Shown: one piece after another, positions 56,244 through 63,804 of the stretch
Numbering within the stretch: the stretch's first letter is position 1
Layout: every line of letters starts with the position of its first letter
Source: Paenibacillus selenitireducens
GTDB lineage: Bacteria; Bacillota; Bacilli; Paenibacillales; Paenibacillaceae
NCBI RefSeq assembly: GCF_002021565.1
Contig: NZ_MSZX01000016.1
Span: 36,988-100,987, forward strand
Length of the DNA stretch: 64,000 nt
Reading direction: 5' to 3'
Program-made: the position numbers and the translations under genes
The notes under the pieces: generated by a model
Seen by the model: the letters and a program-made list of their open reading frames with translations, nothing else
Told to the model about the DNA's origin: nothing
Database searches by the model: none

Positions 56244-57512
56244 ATGTATTTGGTGTACGCAGATGAGCAAGGCAATGTTTATGATCATCCAGAGTTGCTG
56301 GCTCTTGCACGGAGTGGCGATATGGTTGTCGAAATACTTGAGGATGAACTTATTCCTCTGCCGGATGGAGCTACACTTGTAAGCTTGCCATTCACTAGAC
56401 CTATTGGTCTGAATCCGGATACGGGCGAGATGGTTGCAATGCGGAATAACGTACATGCGGTAGGGGCATTGTTGCCGCAAGGTTTTACGCGTTTATGTAT
56501 TCCGAGTTATGTGAAGACGAACAAAGAAGAGAAGCTGCCGTTATTCGGTTATTCCGCTGTGGTGTGGAAAGAGGGCGCCTTCTTCGTTACGGCACACAAA
56601 ACAGATGATCCTGAACAATGGAATCCGATGAATTGCGACCGACAAGAATTAGAAGTTCAGGTAGATCGATTGACGAAGGCGTTCCCTGACAATCGGTTGT
56701 ATCAGCATCTGTCTAATTGTGCGCTAGGCTATGAATGCCTGACTTCTTCGAACACATTTTTGAATCGGTGGGAGGGAGCAGTTCCCGTTTCCTTCTCTTG
56801 TAATGCAGGATGCTTTGGATGTATCTCGGAGCAACCGGACGATAGTGGCTTCCCGGCGCCGCAGACGCGCATGAACTTCAAGCCAACCGTAGAAGAAGTG
56901 TCGCAGGTGATGTTGACGCATTTAACTACACCAGACTCCATCATTAGTTTTGGGCAAGGATGCGAAGGCGAGCCATCCACGCAAGCCAAAATTATTGTCG
57001 AAGCGATGCGTCTCGTTCGGCAGCAGACCCAAATGGGTTACATCAATATTAATACGAACGCGGGATTAACGGATCATATTCGCGCCATCGTGGACGCAGG
57101 ATTGGATCTTATGCGTGTAAGTACGATTAGTGCGTTGGATGATCACTATAATGCTTACTACAAACCGCGTGGTTATACGCTGAAGAACGTGGAGAAATCC
57201 TTGAAGTATGCCTCAGACCAAGGTGTCTACACATCCATTAACTACTTGATTTTCCCAGGTGTGACGGATCGGGAAGAAGAAGTCGAGGCTATGGTTGAAT
57301 TTGCTCGGCGCACGAACTTGAGATTGATTCAAATGCGTAATCTGAACATTGATCCAGAGAGTTATTTGGAGTTAATCCCTAAGGCGCAAGGGGAAATTCT
57401 CGGCATGAAGCAAATGATTGAGATTTTCCAAGCGGAGCTTCCGGATGTTGTCATTGGTTCATACACACATGTTCCTCCTGTGCAATATCGCCGTAAACAG
57501 GTCCTTAGCTAA
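56244..57512 (+). CDS. Radical SAM protein of unknown function between rho and rpmE
   Basis: A 422-residue protein. The N-terminal 170 residues (MYLVYADEQGNVYDHPELLA, PLPDGATLVSLPFTRPIGLN) form a domain I cannot name; then the [4Fe-4S] motif appears as CNAGCFGC (CxxxCxxC) in PVSFSCNAGCFGCISEQPDD. Radical SAM core elements follow: FGQGCEGEPSTQAKIIVEAM (GE-like motif) and NINTNAGLTDHIRAIVDAGL. It starts 46 bp after the rho stop and may be co-transcribed with rho. There is no obvious substrate gene nearby other than rpmE. Chain length and motifs are intact, so it is probably active. Confidence 0.82.
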   Translation: MYLVYADEQGNVYDHPELLALARSGDMVVEILEDELIPLPDGATLVSLPFTRPIGLNPDTGEMVAMRNNVHAVGALLPQGFTRLCIPSYVKTNKEEKLPLFGYSAVVWKEGAFFVTAHKTDDPEQWNPMNCDRQELEVQVDRLTKAFPDNRLYQHLSNCALGYECLTSSNTFLNRWEGAVPVSFSCNAGCFGCISEQPDDSGFPAPQTRMNFKPTVEEVSQVMLTHLTTPDSIISFGQGCEGEPSTQAKIIVEAMRLVRQQTQMGYININTNAGLTDHIRAIVDAGLDLMRVSTISALDDHYNAYYKPRGYTLKNVEKSLKYASDQGVYTSINYLIFPGVTDREEEVEAMVEFARRTNLRLIQMRNLNIDPESYLELIPKAQGEILGMKQMIEIFQAELPDVVIGSYTHVPPVQYRRKQVLS

Positions 57513-57527
57513 CCCGTTTTTTTCATA

Positions 57528-57556
57528 TTGCAGTGCCTGACCCAACATGCTATAAT
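57528..57556 (+). promoter_or_regulatory. Sigma-A promoter of rpmE
   Basis: TTGCAG, 17 bp spacer and a perfect TATAAT; 65 bp before the rpmE ATG. Confidence 0.85.
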
Positions 57557-57620
57557 GCATCTATTGTGTCATTATAACTCTGGGTTCGCAAAGAGCTCAG
57601 GGCGGAAAGAGGTGAATTCG

Positions 57621-57818
57621 ATGAAACAAGCGATTCAACCGAACTATCACATCACCACAGTTACTTGCGCATGCGGTAATACGTTCGAAACAGGATCCGT
57701 GAAGGAAAACCTTCGCGTTGAGATCTGCTCCAACTGTCACCCGCACTTTACAGGTAAGCAAAAATTTGTGGATGCTGGTGGTCGTGTCGATAAATTCAAA
57801 AAGAAATACGGCATCTAA
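57621..57818 (+). CDS. rpmE: 50S ribosomal protein L31 (zinc-binding form)
   Basis: A 65-residue L31 of the Cys-containing (C+) type: [13 protein letters not shown] and [20 protein letters not shown] carry four Cys for zinc. The start ATG at 57621 follows AAAGAGGTGA; earlier frame is untranslated leader. Its own promoter and terminator make it monocistronic. Confidence 0.97.
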   Translation: MKQAIQPNYHITTVTCACGNTFETGSVKENLRVEICSNCHPHFTGKQKFVDAGGRVDKFKKKYGI

Positions 57819-57838
57819 TCTGCAACTTTTTAAGAGAA

Positions 57839-57876
57839 TCTCCCTGGCTCGGTACCCGAGTTCAGGGAGTTTTTAT
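57839..57876 (+). terminator. Terminator of rpmE
   Basis: CTCCCTG pairs with CAGGGAG, with an inner CGG-tac-CCG, followed by TTTTTATTTTG. Confidence 0.85.
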
Positions 57877-57905
57877 TTTGTTTTATTGCTAAATATTCTC
57901 AAAGG

Positions 57906-57934
57906 TTGCGCTTTGCAATGAGATAAGCTATACT
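57906..57934 (+). promoter_or_regulatory. Promoter of the SRP RNA gene
   Basis: TTGCGC, 17 bp spacer, TATACT; the RNA 5' end falls 8-9 bases after the -10. Confidence 0.8.
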
Positions 57935-57942
57935 TAGCCTTA

Positions 57943-58211
57943 CCGTGCTAGATGGGGAGGCAGCGGTGCCCTGTAACTCGCAATCCGCTACAGCGAGGTT
58001 GAATCCCTGTTCGAGGTCTTGTCGATGTGAGGTTTGGTCTTTACATGCGACGTTGACGGTCGGGTCTTCCGCAATGGATGCTTATGAATCTGGTCAGGTC
58101 CGGAAGGGAGCAGCCATAAGTAAGATGTTCTATGTGCCGGAGGGTAGCCTGGCCCGAGTCGTTCTGTAAGGGTGCCACTCGGATCGCAATGATCGGAAAC
58201 AGGTGCACGGT
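57943..58211 (+). ncRNA. ffs: Signal recognition particle RNA, Bacillus-type scRNA with Alu domain
   Basis: The RNA core of the signal recognition particle, about 269 nt. The 5' end CCGTGCTAGATGGGGAGGCA and GCGGTGCCCTGTAACTCGCA form the Alu domain known from B. subtilis scRNA. The S domain has the invariant loop GTCAGGTCCGGAAGGGAGCA that binds Ffh. The 3' end AGGTGCACGG pairs with the 5' CCGTGC. It lies upstream of dnaX as in B. subtilis, here with a kinase gene in between. Confidence 0.96.
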
Positions 58212-58230
58212 ACTTACCGTAAATAACGAA

Positions 58231-58268
58231 ACACCATGGCAACATACGTTGCAGATGGTGTTTTTTTG
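58231..58268 (+). terminator. Terminator of the SRP RNA gene
   Basis: ACACCAT-gg-CAAC-atac-GTTG-cag-ATGGTGT followed by TTTTTTT. Confidence 0.9.
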
Positions 58269-58286
58269 TTTTTGCTTTTTACAAAA

Positions 58287-58314
58287 GAAGGAAAATCAAG
58301 GTTAAAAATCGAAT
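58287..58314 (+). promoter_or_regulatory. Sigma-H promoter of the histidine kinase gene
   Basis: GAAGGAAAA, 12 bases, ATCGAAT: full match to the sigma-H consensus RNAGGAWWW-N11-12-RNNGAAT. It lies 38 bp before the start codon. Confidence 0.8.
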
Positions 58315-58351
58315 ATATTTTATCAAGTTATCAAGTTACGGGGTGAATGGG

Positions 58352-59839
58352 ATGAATGAGTTCTTTACACCGGGTATTGACTTTACTAGGGAAACCTATA
58401 ATTACTACGTAGAAAGACTCCCTCATATGTTTGCACTCCTTGTTGATTTGAACGGCGTCATACATCGTTGTAACACTGCTTTTACCAAAGTTCTTGGATT
58501 TGTTCAGGAAGACGTTCTCGGTCAACCTATTCACGCTTTTTGTGTGGAGTCCTATTCCATGGAAGAGATGATGATACGGTATCAGGAACGCCTTCAGGAG
58601 GATCGAATATTTAAGATTCATATCGAGACGAAGATGGGAGACGTTATTCAGGCAGAAACAACGGTCTGCTCCCTTCGTGTTGAAGGAACGCCCATGTATT
58701 CCATTATGATGTGTCATACCCGTAATATGCGAGAGCTTAGCTTATTGCAGCAATTTTCAGGCACGTTTATTCGCGATGTGAATCTGGGTGTTATTATTAT
58801 GGACCGACAATTCAACCTTGTCGATATTAGTGATATGGCCTGTAATATCTTGGGTATTCAGAGTGAAGATGTGATGAACAAGCCGATGCACGATATTTTC
58901 AAGGGGATGCCGTTGGAGCATCAGTTGGTGCAGCGAGCCATTCTAGACGGGGTGATCGTTCGTAATCACGCGATGTCTTGGATGAACAATCAAGAGCGTT
59001 ATGAGCTTCTCATGGATTCGAACGTCTTGCGTGATGAAGAAGGAGATATTGTTGGCGCATACGTTATTTTTAAAGATGTATCCAATCTTAGATCTCTTGA
59101 AGAGCAAGTGAATCGTAGTGACCGCCTCGCGATGATCGGACAAATTGCCGCAGGAACTGCCCATGAAATCCGAAATCCACTAACCTCCATCAAAGGTTTT
59201 CTTCAAGTATTCAGGAAGACTTTGCAGGATAAGGGGATGGATAAGGAGCAGGGTTATACGGAGATTATGCTGACAGAGCTGAATCGCATTAATGATCTCG
59301 TAAGTGAGTTTCTGTTGCTTAGTAAACCGAAGCATGTTTCATTTGACGTCATTGATGTATATACGATTATTAACGAAATGCTTCCGATCATCAGCAATGA
59401 AGCGATTCTGCATGACGTGAATGTTGTCTTTGAAGACACACAGTCGGCATGGCCTAACATTGTGGCTGATCGGGAATTATTGAAGCAAGTATTTCTGAAC
59501 ATATGTAAAAATGGTATTGAAGCGATGGTAGACGGCGGGACATTGACGATTTCGGTAAAAATAGATAGATCTCAGCGTATTTGTATTGAGATTCGGGATA
59601 CAGGTCCTGGCATTCCCTCCTTTATGATTGATAAAATATTCGATCCTTTTTTTACGACCAAGCAGGAGGGGACAGGGCTAGGGCTCTCGATTTGTCAGCG
59701 TATTATCCATGATATCGGTGGTGTAATTCGTGTTGCCTCCAAGGGATTTGGAACGACGTTCACCGTCGCGATTCCTTATCATGGCGAGGTGTTGCCGCGC
59801 CTTGTGGAACCAAAGACTCAAAAAGGTGCCCTTTCCTAG
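58352..59839 (+). CDS. Soluble PAS-PAS histidine kinase, probable sporulation kinase
   Basis: A 495-residue cytosolic sensor kinase with no membrane segment. Two PAS domains (about 21-125 and 130-245) precede a HisKA domain with His271 in QIAAGTAHEIRNPLTSIKGF and an ATPase domain: N box NICKNGIEAMVDGG, G1 DTGPGIP, F box DPFFTTKQEG, G2 TGLGLSICQR. The H-box and flanks are like KinA/KinE-type kinases that donate to Spo0F. The ATG at 58352 fits GGGGTGA better than a GTG three codons earlier. No response regulator gene is adjacent (orphan), and a sigma-H promoter drives it, as for B. subtilis kinA. Confidence 0.88.
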   Translation: MNEFFTPGIDFTRETYNYYVERLPHMFALLVDLNGVIHRCNTAFTKVLGFVQEDVLGQPIHAFCVESYSMEEMMIRYQERLQEDRIFKIHIETKMGDVIQAETTVCSLRVEGTPMYSIMMCHTRNMRELSLLQQFSGTFIRDVNLGVIIMDRQFNLVDISDMACNILGIQSEDVMNKPMHDIFKGMPLEHQLVQRAILDGVIVRNHAMSWMNNQERYELLMDSNVLRDEEGDIVGAYVIFKDVSNLRSLEEQVNRSDRLAMIGQIAAGTAHEIRNPLTSIKGFLQVFRKTLQDKGMDKEQGYTEIMLTELNRINDLVSEFLLLSKPKHVSFDVIDVYTIINEMLPIISNEAILHDVNVVFEDTQSAWPNIVADRELLKQVFLNICKNGIEAMVDGGTLTISVKIDRSQRICIEIRDTGPGIPSFMIDKIFDPFFTTKQEGTGLGLSICQRIIHDIGGVIRVASKGFGTTFTVAIPYHGEVLPRLVEPKTQKGALS

Positions 59840-59857
59840 GAAGAGGGCTATTTTTTT
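59828..59857 (+). terminator. Terminator of the histidine kinase gene
   Basis: GCCCTTTCC-ta-GGAAGAGGGC followed by TATTTTTTT; the stem starts inside the coding end. Confidence 0.85.
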
Positions 59858-59873
59858 GAACTACTCATTGTAG

Positions 59874-60040
59874 TATAATGGACTCAGCCTGCGCCGACGC
59901 GTGTCGTTGGTAATGGATCTGCTGGCTTGGTATGATCCAAGCTGGCGCGAAAGCATCTGTTGTTCATAGGTTATTCTATCCGTTCAAGCTGCAAGAATGT
60001 TTCGAAGAATTCGAAACTTGTATTTAGGATGTGGTAAAAT
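59874..60040 (+). promoter_or_regulatory. dnaX upstream region: promoter, structured leader and palindrome
   Basis: A perfect -10 TATAAT at 59874-59879 would start RNA near 59886. The leader then holds GCGCC (59891-59895) pairing with GGCGC (59944-59948), enclosing TGGATC/GATCCA (59914-59919/59934-59939); GCTTGG/CCAAGC (59925-59930/59937-59942) is a competing pairing. Further on GTTTCGAA-gaa-TTCGAAAC (59999-60017) is a perfect palindrome next to a second -10-like GTGGTAAAAT ending at 60040. Confidence 0.45.
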
Positions 60041-60078
60041 AGCTTATGTAAAGCGACATGTTGAAAGAGGTAACTGCG

Positions 60079-61866
60079 ATGGCTCATATAGCGTTATACC
60101 GTGCTTGGCGACCGCAGTCGTTCCAAGACATGGTAGGACAGAAACACATTATTCAGACACTGCAAAACGCTTTGCGTGAACAGCGGTTTTCACATGCTTA
60201 TTTGTTTAGTGGACCTCGAGGAACGGGGAAGACCAGTACAGCAAAGATTCTAGCGAAAGCTGTTAACTGCGAGCATGGACCTGCGATAGAACCCTGTAAT
60301 GAGTGTGATGCATGTATTCGAATTACAGCGGGATCCGTGATGGATGTTGTGGAGATTGATGCAGCTTCCAATCGTGGTGTCGAGGAAATCCGTGATCTAC
60401 GAGAGAAAGTTAAATATGCACCTACAGAAGTGCGCACCAAAGTTTATATTATTGATGAAGTTCACATGTTAACAACAGAAGCATTTAATGCCCTGTTAAA
60501 GACGTTGGAGGAACCTCCAGCGCATGTCATGTTCATCCTAGCGACGACAGAACCGCATCGTTTGCCGGCGACGATTTTATCGCGTTGTCAGCGATTTGAT
60601 TTCCGTCGTGTCTCCCTACAGGAACAAGTAGAGCATTTGCAGAAGATTTGTGAGCGTGAGGAAGTCTCAGCCGAAGAAGATGCGCTATCGTATATTGCTC
60701 GTCTATCTGACGGTGGTATGCGTGATGCATTAAGCTTACTTGATCAGGTAGCGTCATTCACGGATGATCGGATTACGTATAAGCAAGTCATGGACATCAC
60801 GGGTGGAATCCCATCGGACCAGTTCGCTGAGATGGCGGAGGCGATTCGCCGAAATGATGTTGCTTATATCATGACAGCCATTGAAGGATTCATACAGGAT
60901 GGTAAGAGTGCAGATAAATGCGTTGAGAACTTAATTTATTATTTCCGCGATTTGTTAATGATTAAGATGGTACCTCATGCCGAAGGAATGACGGAGCGAG
61001 TGATGGATCCCGATGCATTCCGTGCAACAGCGGAGCCCTTCGCTGCTGAACAACTGTTCCGTATGATCGATACGCTGAATCATTATCAAGTGGAAATGAA
61101 ATATGCTACAAATCCGCAGACATTATTTGAAGTAGCGATGTTAAAGATATGTACAATGCATCATACGGGGTCATCCCAAGATGCGCAGTCTGTATCGGCA
61201 GCATTGGCTCCCCATCAGTCAGCGGATGCGGGGCAAATCAAACAACTTCAACAACAAATAACAGCGTTGGAAAAGCGGGTAGAACATTTGCTTCAATCGG
61301 GTGTAGCTGCTGGCTCAGGGAAGGAAGGTTCATCTTCCGGACGAGCAGGTGCTTCGAACCGTGGGGGAGTAAGTTCTTCAAATCGTACGTCAATCGTTGC
61401 CAAAATTCCACCGCATATGGATCGGTATGTTACTGAGAAGGATAGTCCTTCATTTGTACAGATTCGTTCGCAATGGGGACGGGTGCTGCAGCGTGTCAAA
61501 GAAGAGAAGGTTACCATTCATGCATGGTTTATGGATGGCGAGCCGATATCCGCGACAGATGATGCGGTGTTGGTTGGGTTTAAGAACACCATCCACCGCG
61601 ATACGACAGAGAGACCAGCGAATCGTCAAGTCATTGAAAGTGTAATGAATGAGGTGCTGGGCAAGCCGCTTAAGTTGGTTACGATGATGTTGAAGGATTG
61701 GAGCGCTACCGTCTCGAATCAAGTAGAGACGGCCGGAGAATTGCAGTTGGTTCCGGAAGATGGAGACAGCGCTCTGTCTGAGCAAGGTAAGTCTTCTTCT
61801 GAACCTTGGGTTGATCAAGCCATTGAGATGTTTGGAGAAGATCTTGTCGTGATTAAGGATGAATAA
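60079..61866 (+). CDS. dnaX: DNA polymerase III subunits gamma/tau
   Basis: The clamp-loader ATPase, 595 residues. The start MAHIALYRAWRPQSFQDMVG, Walker A GPRGTGKTS (45-53), the zinc Cys cluster (C64, C73, C76, C79 in EPCNECDACI), Walker B IIDEVHMLTTEAFNALLKTL and sensor ATTEPHRLPATILSRCQRFD are all present. Domains IV/V form the tau-specific tail with a Gly/Ser linker around 415-445. No programmed frameshift site was sought further. The ATG at 60079 follows AAAGAGG; the longer frame from 60058 is rejected. Confidence 0.96.
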   Translation: MAHIALYRAWRPQSFQDMVGQKHIIQTLQNALREQRFSHAYLFSGPRGTGKTSTAKILAKAVNCEHGPAIEPCNECDACIRITAGSVMDVVEIDAASNRGVEEIRDLREKVKYAPTEVRTKVYIIDEVHMLTTEAFNALLKTLEEPPAHVMFILATTEPHRLPATILSRCQRFDFRRVSLQEQVEHLQKICEREEVSAEEDALSYIARLSDGGMRDALSLLDQVASFTDDRITYKQVMDITGGIPSDQFAEMAEAIRRNDVAYIMTAIEGFIQDGKSADKCVENLIYYFRDLLMIKMVPHAEGMTERVMDPDAFRATAEPFAAEQLFRMIDTLNHYQVEMKYATNPQTLFEVAMLKICTMHHTGSSQDAQSVSAALAPHQSADAGQIKQLQQQITALEKRVEHLLQSGVAAGSGKEGSSSGRAGASNRGGVSSSNRTSIVAKIPPHMDRYVTEKDSPSFVQIRSQWGRVLQRVKEEKVTIHAWFMDGEPISATDDAVLVGFKNTIHRDTTERPANRQVIESVMNEVLGKPLKLVTMMLKDWSATVSNQVETAGELQLVPEDGDSALSEQGKSSSEPWVDQAIEMFGEDLVVIKDE

Positions 61867-61907
61867 CGAAGTAAGACCACTATACTAATACAAAGGGGAT
61901 TACCACA

Positions 61908-62219
61908 ATGAACAATATGAACAATATGATGAAACAAGTGAAGAAAATGCAGGAGCAAATGCTTAAAGCTCAAGAAGAATTGGGAACAAAAGTGATCCAA
62001 GGTACATCAGGTGGCGGCGCGATCACGGTCGAAGTAAATGGACATAAGAAAATTTTGAACATTATTATTAAGCCTGAAGTTGTAGATCCAGATGATATCG
62101 AAATGTTACAAGACCTTGTAATGACTGCAGTTAACGATGCGCTGACGAAAGCAGAAGACATGGCAAATGATGATATGGGCAAATTCACTGGCGGTATGAA
62201 AATCCCAGGCTTGTTCTAA
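61908..62219 (+). CDS. YbaB/EbfC family nucleoid-associated protein
   Basis: A 103-residue DNA-binding protein (YaaK in B. subtilis) between dnaX and recR. An N-terminal Met/Asn/Gln/Lys-rich helix ([20 protein letters not shown]) is followed by the beta-sheet core ([20 protein letters not shown]). It starts 41 bp after dnaX, and its stop overlaps the recR ATG (TAATG), so dnaX-yaaK-recR is one operon. Confidence 0.94.
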   Translation: MNNMNNMMKQVKKMQEQMLKAQEELGTKVIQGTSGGGAITVEVNGHKKILNIIIKPEVVDPDDIEMLQDLVMTAVNDALTKAEDMANDDMGKFTGGMKIPGLF

Positions 62220-62818
62220 TGTATTATCCCGAACCGATTGCCAAACTGATTGATGCCTTTACGCATCTGCCGGGCATTGGTCCGAAGACGGCTGCAAGGC
62301 TTGCTTTTCATACGTTGCGAATGAAGGAAGATGATGTGATCGACTTTGCTAAAGCTTTAGTCAATGTCAAACGCAATCTTCACTATTGTTCTGTATGTTG
62401 TAATATTACCGATGTGGATCCTTGCCGCATTTGTCAGGATAAGTCGCGGGATGCCTCTTCGATTTGTGTCGTTCAGGAGTCGCGTGATTTGGTTGCCATG
62501 GAGCGTACCAAAGAATTTCAAGGCTACTATCATGTGCTTCATGGGGCGATTTCACCTATGGAGGGAATCGGTCCTGACGAAATAAAAGTAGCTGAGTTGC
62601 TCAAGCGGCTTAGCGATGAACGTGTACAGGAAATGATTCTTGCGACGAATCCGAATATCGAAGGGGAGGCGACAGCGATGTATTTATCTCGACTGGTCAA
62701 ACCTTTCGGAATACGCGTAACGCGTATCGCTCATGGATTGCCTGTGGGCGGAGATTTGGAGTATGCGGATGAAGTTACCCTTTCCAAAGCGCTAGAAGGT
62801 CGTAGAGAAATCAATTGA
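62219..62818 (+). CDS. recR: Recombination mediator RecR
   Basis: A 199-residue RecFOR component that helps load RecA at gaps. It has an HhH motif ([15 protein letters not shown]), a four-Cys zinc finger ([16 protein letters not shown]) and a TOPRIM domain ([40 protein letters not shown]). It is translationally coupled to the upstream YbaB gene and followed by a strong terminator. Confidence 0.97.
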   Translation: MYYPEPIAKLIDAFTHLPGIGPKTAARLAFHTLRMKEDDVIDFAKALVNVKRNLHYCSVCCNITDVDPCRICQDKSRDASSICVVQESRDLVAMERTKEFQGYYHVLHGAISPMEGIGPDEIKVAELLKRLSDERVQEMILATNPNIEGEATAMYLSRLVKPFGIRVTRIAHGLPVGGDLEYADEVTLSKALEGRREIN

Positions 62819-62836
62819 ATGTTATCGAATGATGAG

Positions 62837-62864
62837 AAAAGCTCTGTTACAGAGCTTTTTTTGT
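62837..62864 (+). terminator. Terminator of the dnaX-recR operon
   Basis: AAAAGCTCTG-tta-CAGAGCTTTTTTT, 19 bp after recR. Confidence 0.9.
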
Positions 62865-62968
62865 TTTTCGGTTCTAAGTTTGTCCTTCCGTTGATATGTA
62901 TGGATAGACGATGTTCTCGGAACAGAGATGTGATGAGATGACTTCGTATCTATGCGGGAGGGATAGCT

Positions 62969-63226
62969 ATGGTTTGGTGGAAATGGTGGAATCGTCGTAC
63001 ACGGGAACAACAGGAGCAAGTGGTATCGGAGAAAATGATGCTGTATAGAGAGATTTGTGCTGCCAAAAATGATTGGGAGAATGCGCATGCGTTATTTCAG
63101 GAGGCTGTTGAGGCGGACGAGGTTGATTATGCCATCTATATGTTAGAAGCGACGGAGAAGAGGTATGACATGCTGTTGAAACGGGCGAAGCGCACCAATC
63201 TGAGCGTTCTCACATTGAGTGCGTAG
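62969..63226 (+). CDS. yaaL: DUF2508 protein, YaaL-like
   Basis: A small 85-residue protein rich in Trp, Glu and Lys (MVWWKWWNRRTREQQEQVVS) conserved between recR and bofA in Bacillales. It is probably mostly helical; function unknown. CGGGAGGG precedes the ATG, and bofA starts 15 bp after its stop. Confidence 0.85.
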   Translation: MVWWKWWNRRTREQQEQVVSEKMMLYREICAAKNDWENAHALFQEAVEADEVDYAIYMLEATEKRYDMLLKRAKRTNLSVLTLSA

Positions 63227-63241
63227 AGGAGGGAAGCCTTA

Positions 63242-63505
63242 ATGAAGATCGTTCTAGCGATTATACTTGCCGTTTCTTTATTGTTACTGCTGTACACGGT
63301 GCTGAAGTATCGGTTAACTTGGAGATGGCTGCGTGTTTTTTCGGTACAAGTTATCGTTGCCGCGGTTGCCATTTATGCGATAAATTACAGTGGATTTTTC
63401 TCAGGATTACATATTCCGCTCAATCCGACAACGATGGCTACAGCAGTATTATTAGGGGTTCCAGGTGTCGTATTAATGGTGTGTTTAAAATTAACTTTGA
63501 TTTAG
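63242..63505 (+). CDS. bofA: Pro-sigma-K processing inhibitor BofA
   Basis: An 87-residue integral membrane protein that in B. subtilis holds the SpoIVFB protease inactive with SpoIVFA until late sporulation. Two hydrophobic segments (VLAIILAVSLLLLLYTVLKY and VFSVQVIVAAVAIYAINYSG) and the conserved end IPLNPTTMATAVLLGVPGVV are clear. Shares an operon with yaaL and lies right before the rRNA operon, as in B. subtilis. Confidence 0.93.
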   Translation: MKIVLAIILAVSLLLLLYTVLKYRLTWRWLRVFSVQVIVAAVAIYAINYSGFFSGLHIPLNPTTMATAVLLGVPGVVLMVCLKLTLI

Positions 63506-63507
63506 TG

Positions 63508-63537
63508 TTGACAACCGCCTTGATTCTATGATAAATT
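63508..63537 (+). promoter_or_regulatory. Upstream rRNA promoter (P1)
   Basis: TTGACA, 18 bp spacer, TAAATT; about 270 bp before mature 16S. Confidence 0.7.
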
Positions 63538-63614
63538 AATTCTCGCCGCTTCTGATTGAAGTGCCTGAATGAAGAAGTGCTTACGAGCACGACAAAAAAC
63601 TTCAAAAAAAGTGC

Positions 63615-63644
63615 TTGACTAAATGAACGGCAATGTGGTATATT
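63615..63644 (+). promoter_or_regulatory. Main rRNA promoter (P2)
   Basis: TTGACT, 18 bp spacer, extended -10 TGGTATATT, preceded by an A-rich UP-like stretch (AAAAAACTTCAAAAAAAG). Confidence 0.8.
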
Positions 63645-63713
63645 ATAAAAGTCGCCGCTGAGACAAACGACGACAAAAGATGAGGGTTTTCGATAGAAAA
63701 CTTTCACGAGAAT

Positions 63714-63728
63714 TGATCTTTGAAAACT
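63714..63728 (+). promoter_or_regulatory. rRNA leader boxA antitermination site
   Basis: TGATCTTTGAAAACT resembles the rRNA boxA TGCTCTTTGAAAA; bound by NusB/NusE, it lets polymerase resist Rho in the leader. Confidence 0.7.
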
Positions 63729-63804
63729 GAACAACGAGTGAATTAAAGCATTAAATAAAGAACATTTATGTTCTTGTCAGTTTCAAAATGAGCAAGTCAA
63801 ACAC

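Noticed and set aside
59999..60017. LexA box at dnaX
   Set aside because: The Bacillus LexA motif needs CGAAC-N4-GTTCG; here the arms are 3 bases apart and the inner C/G are missing.
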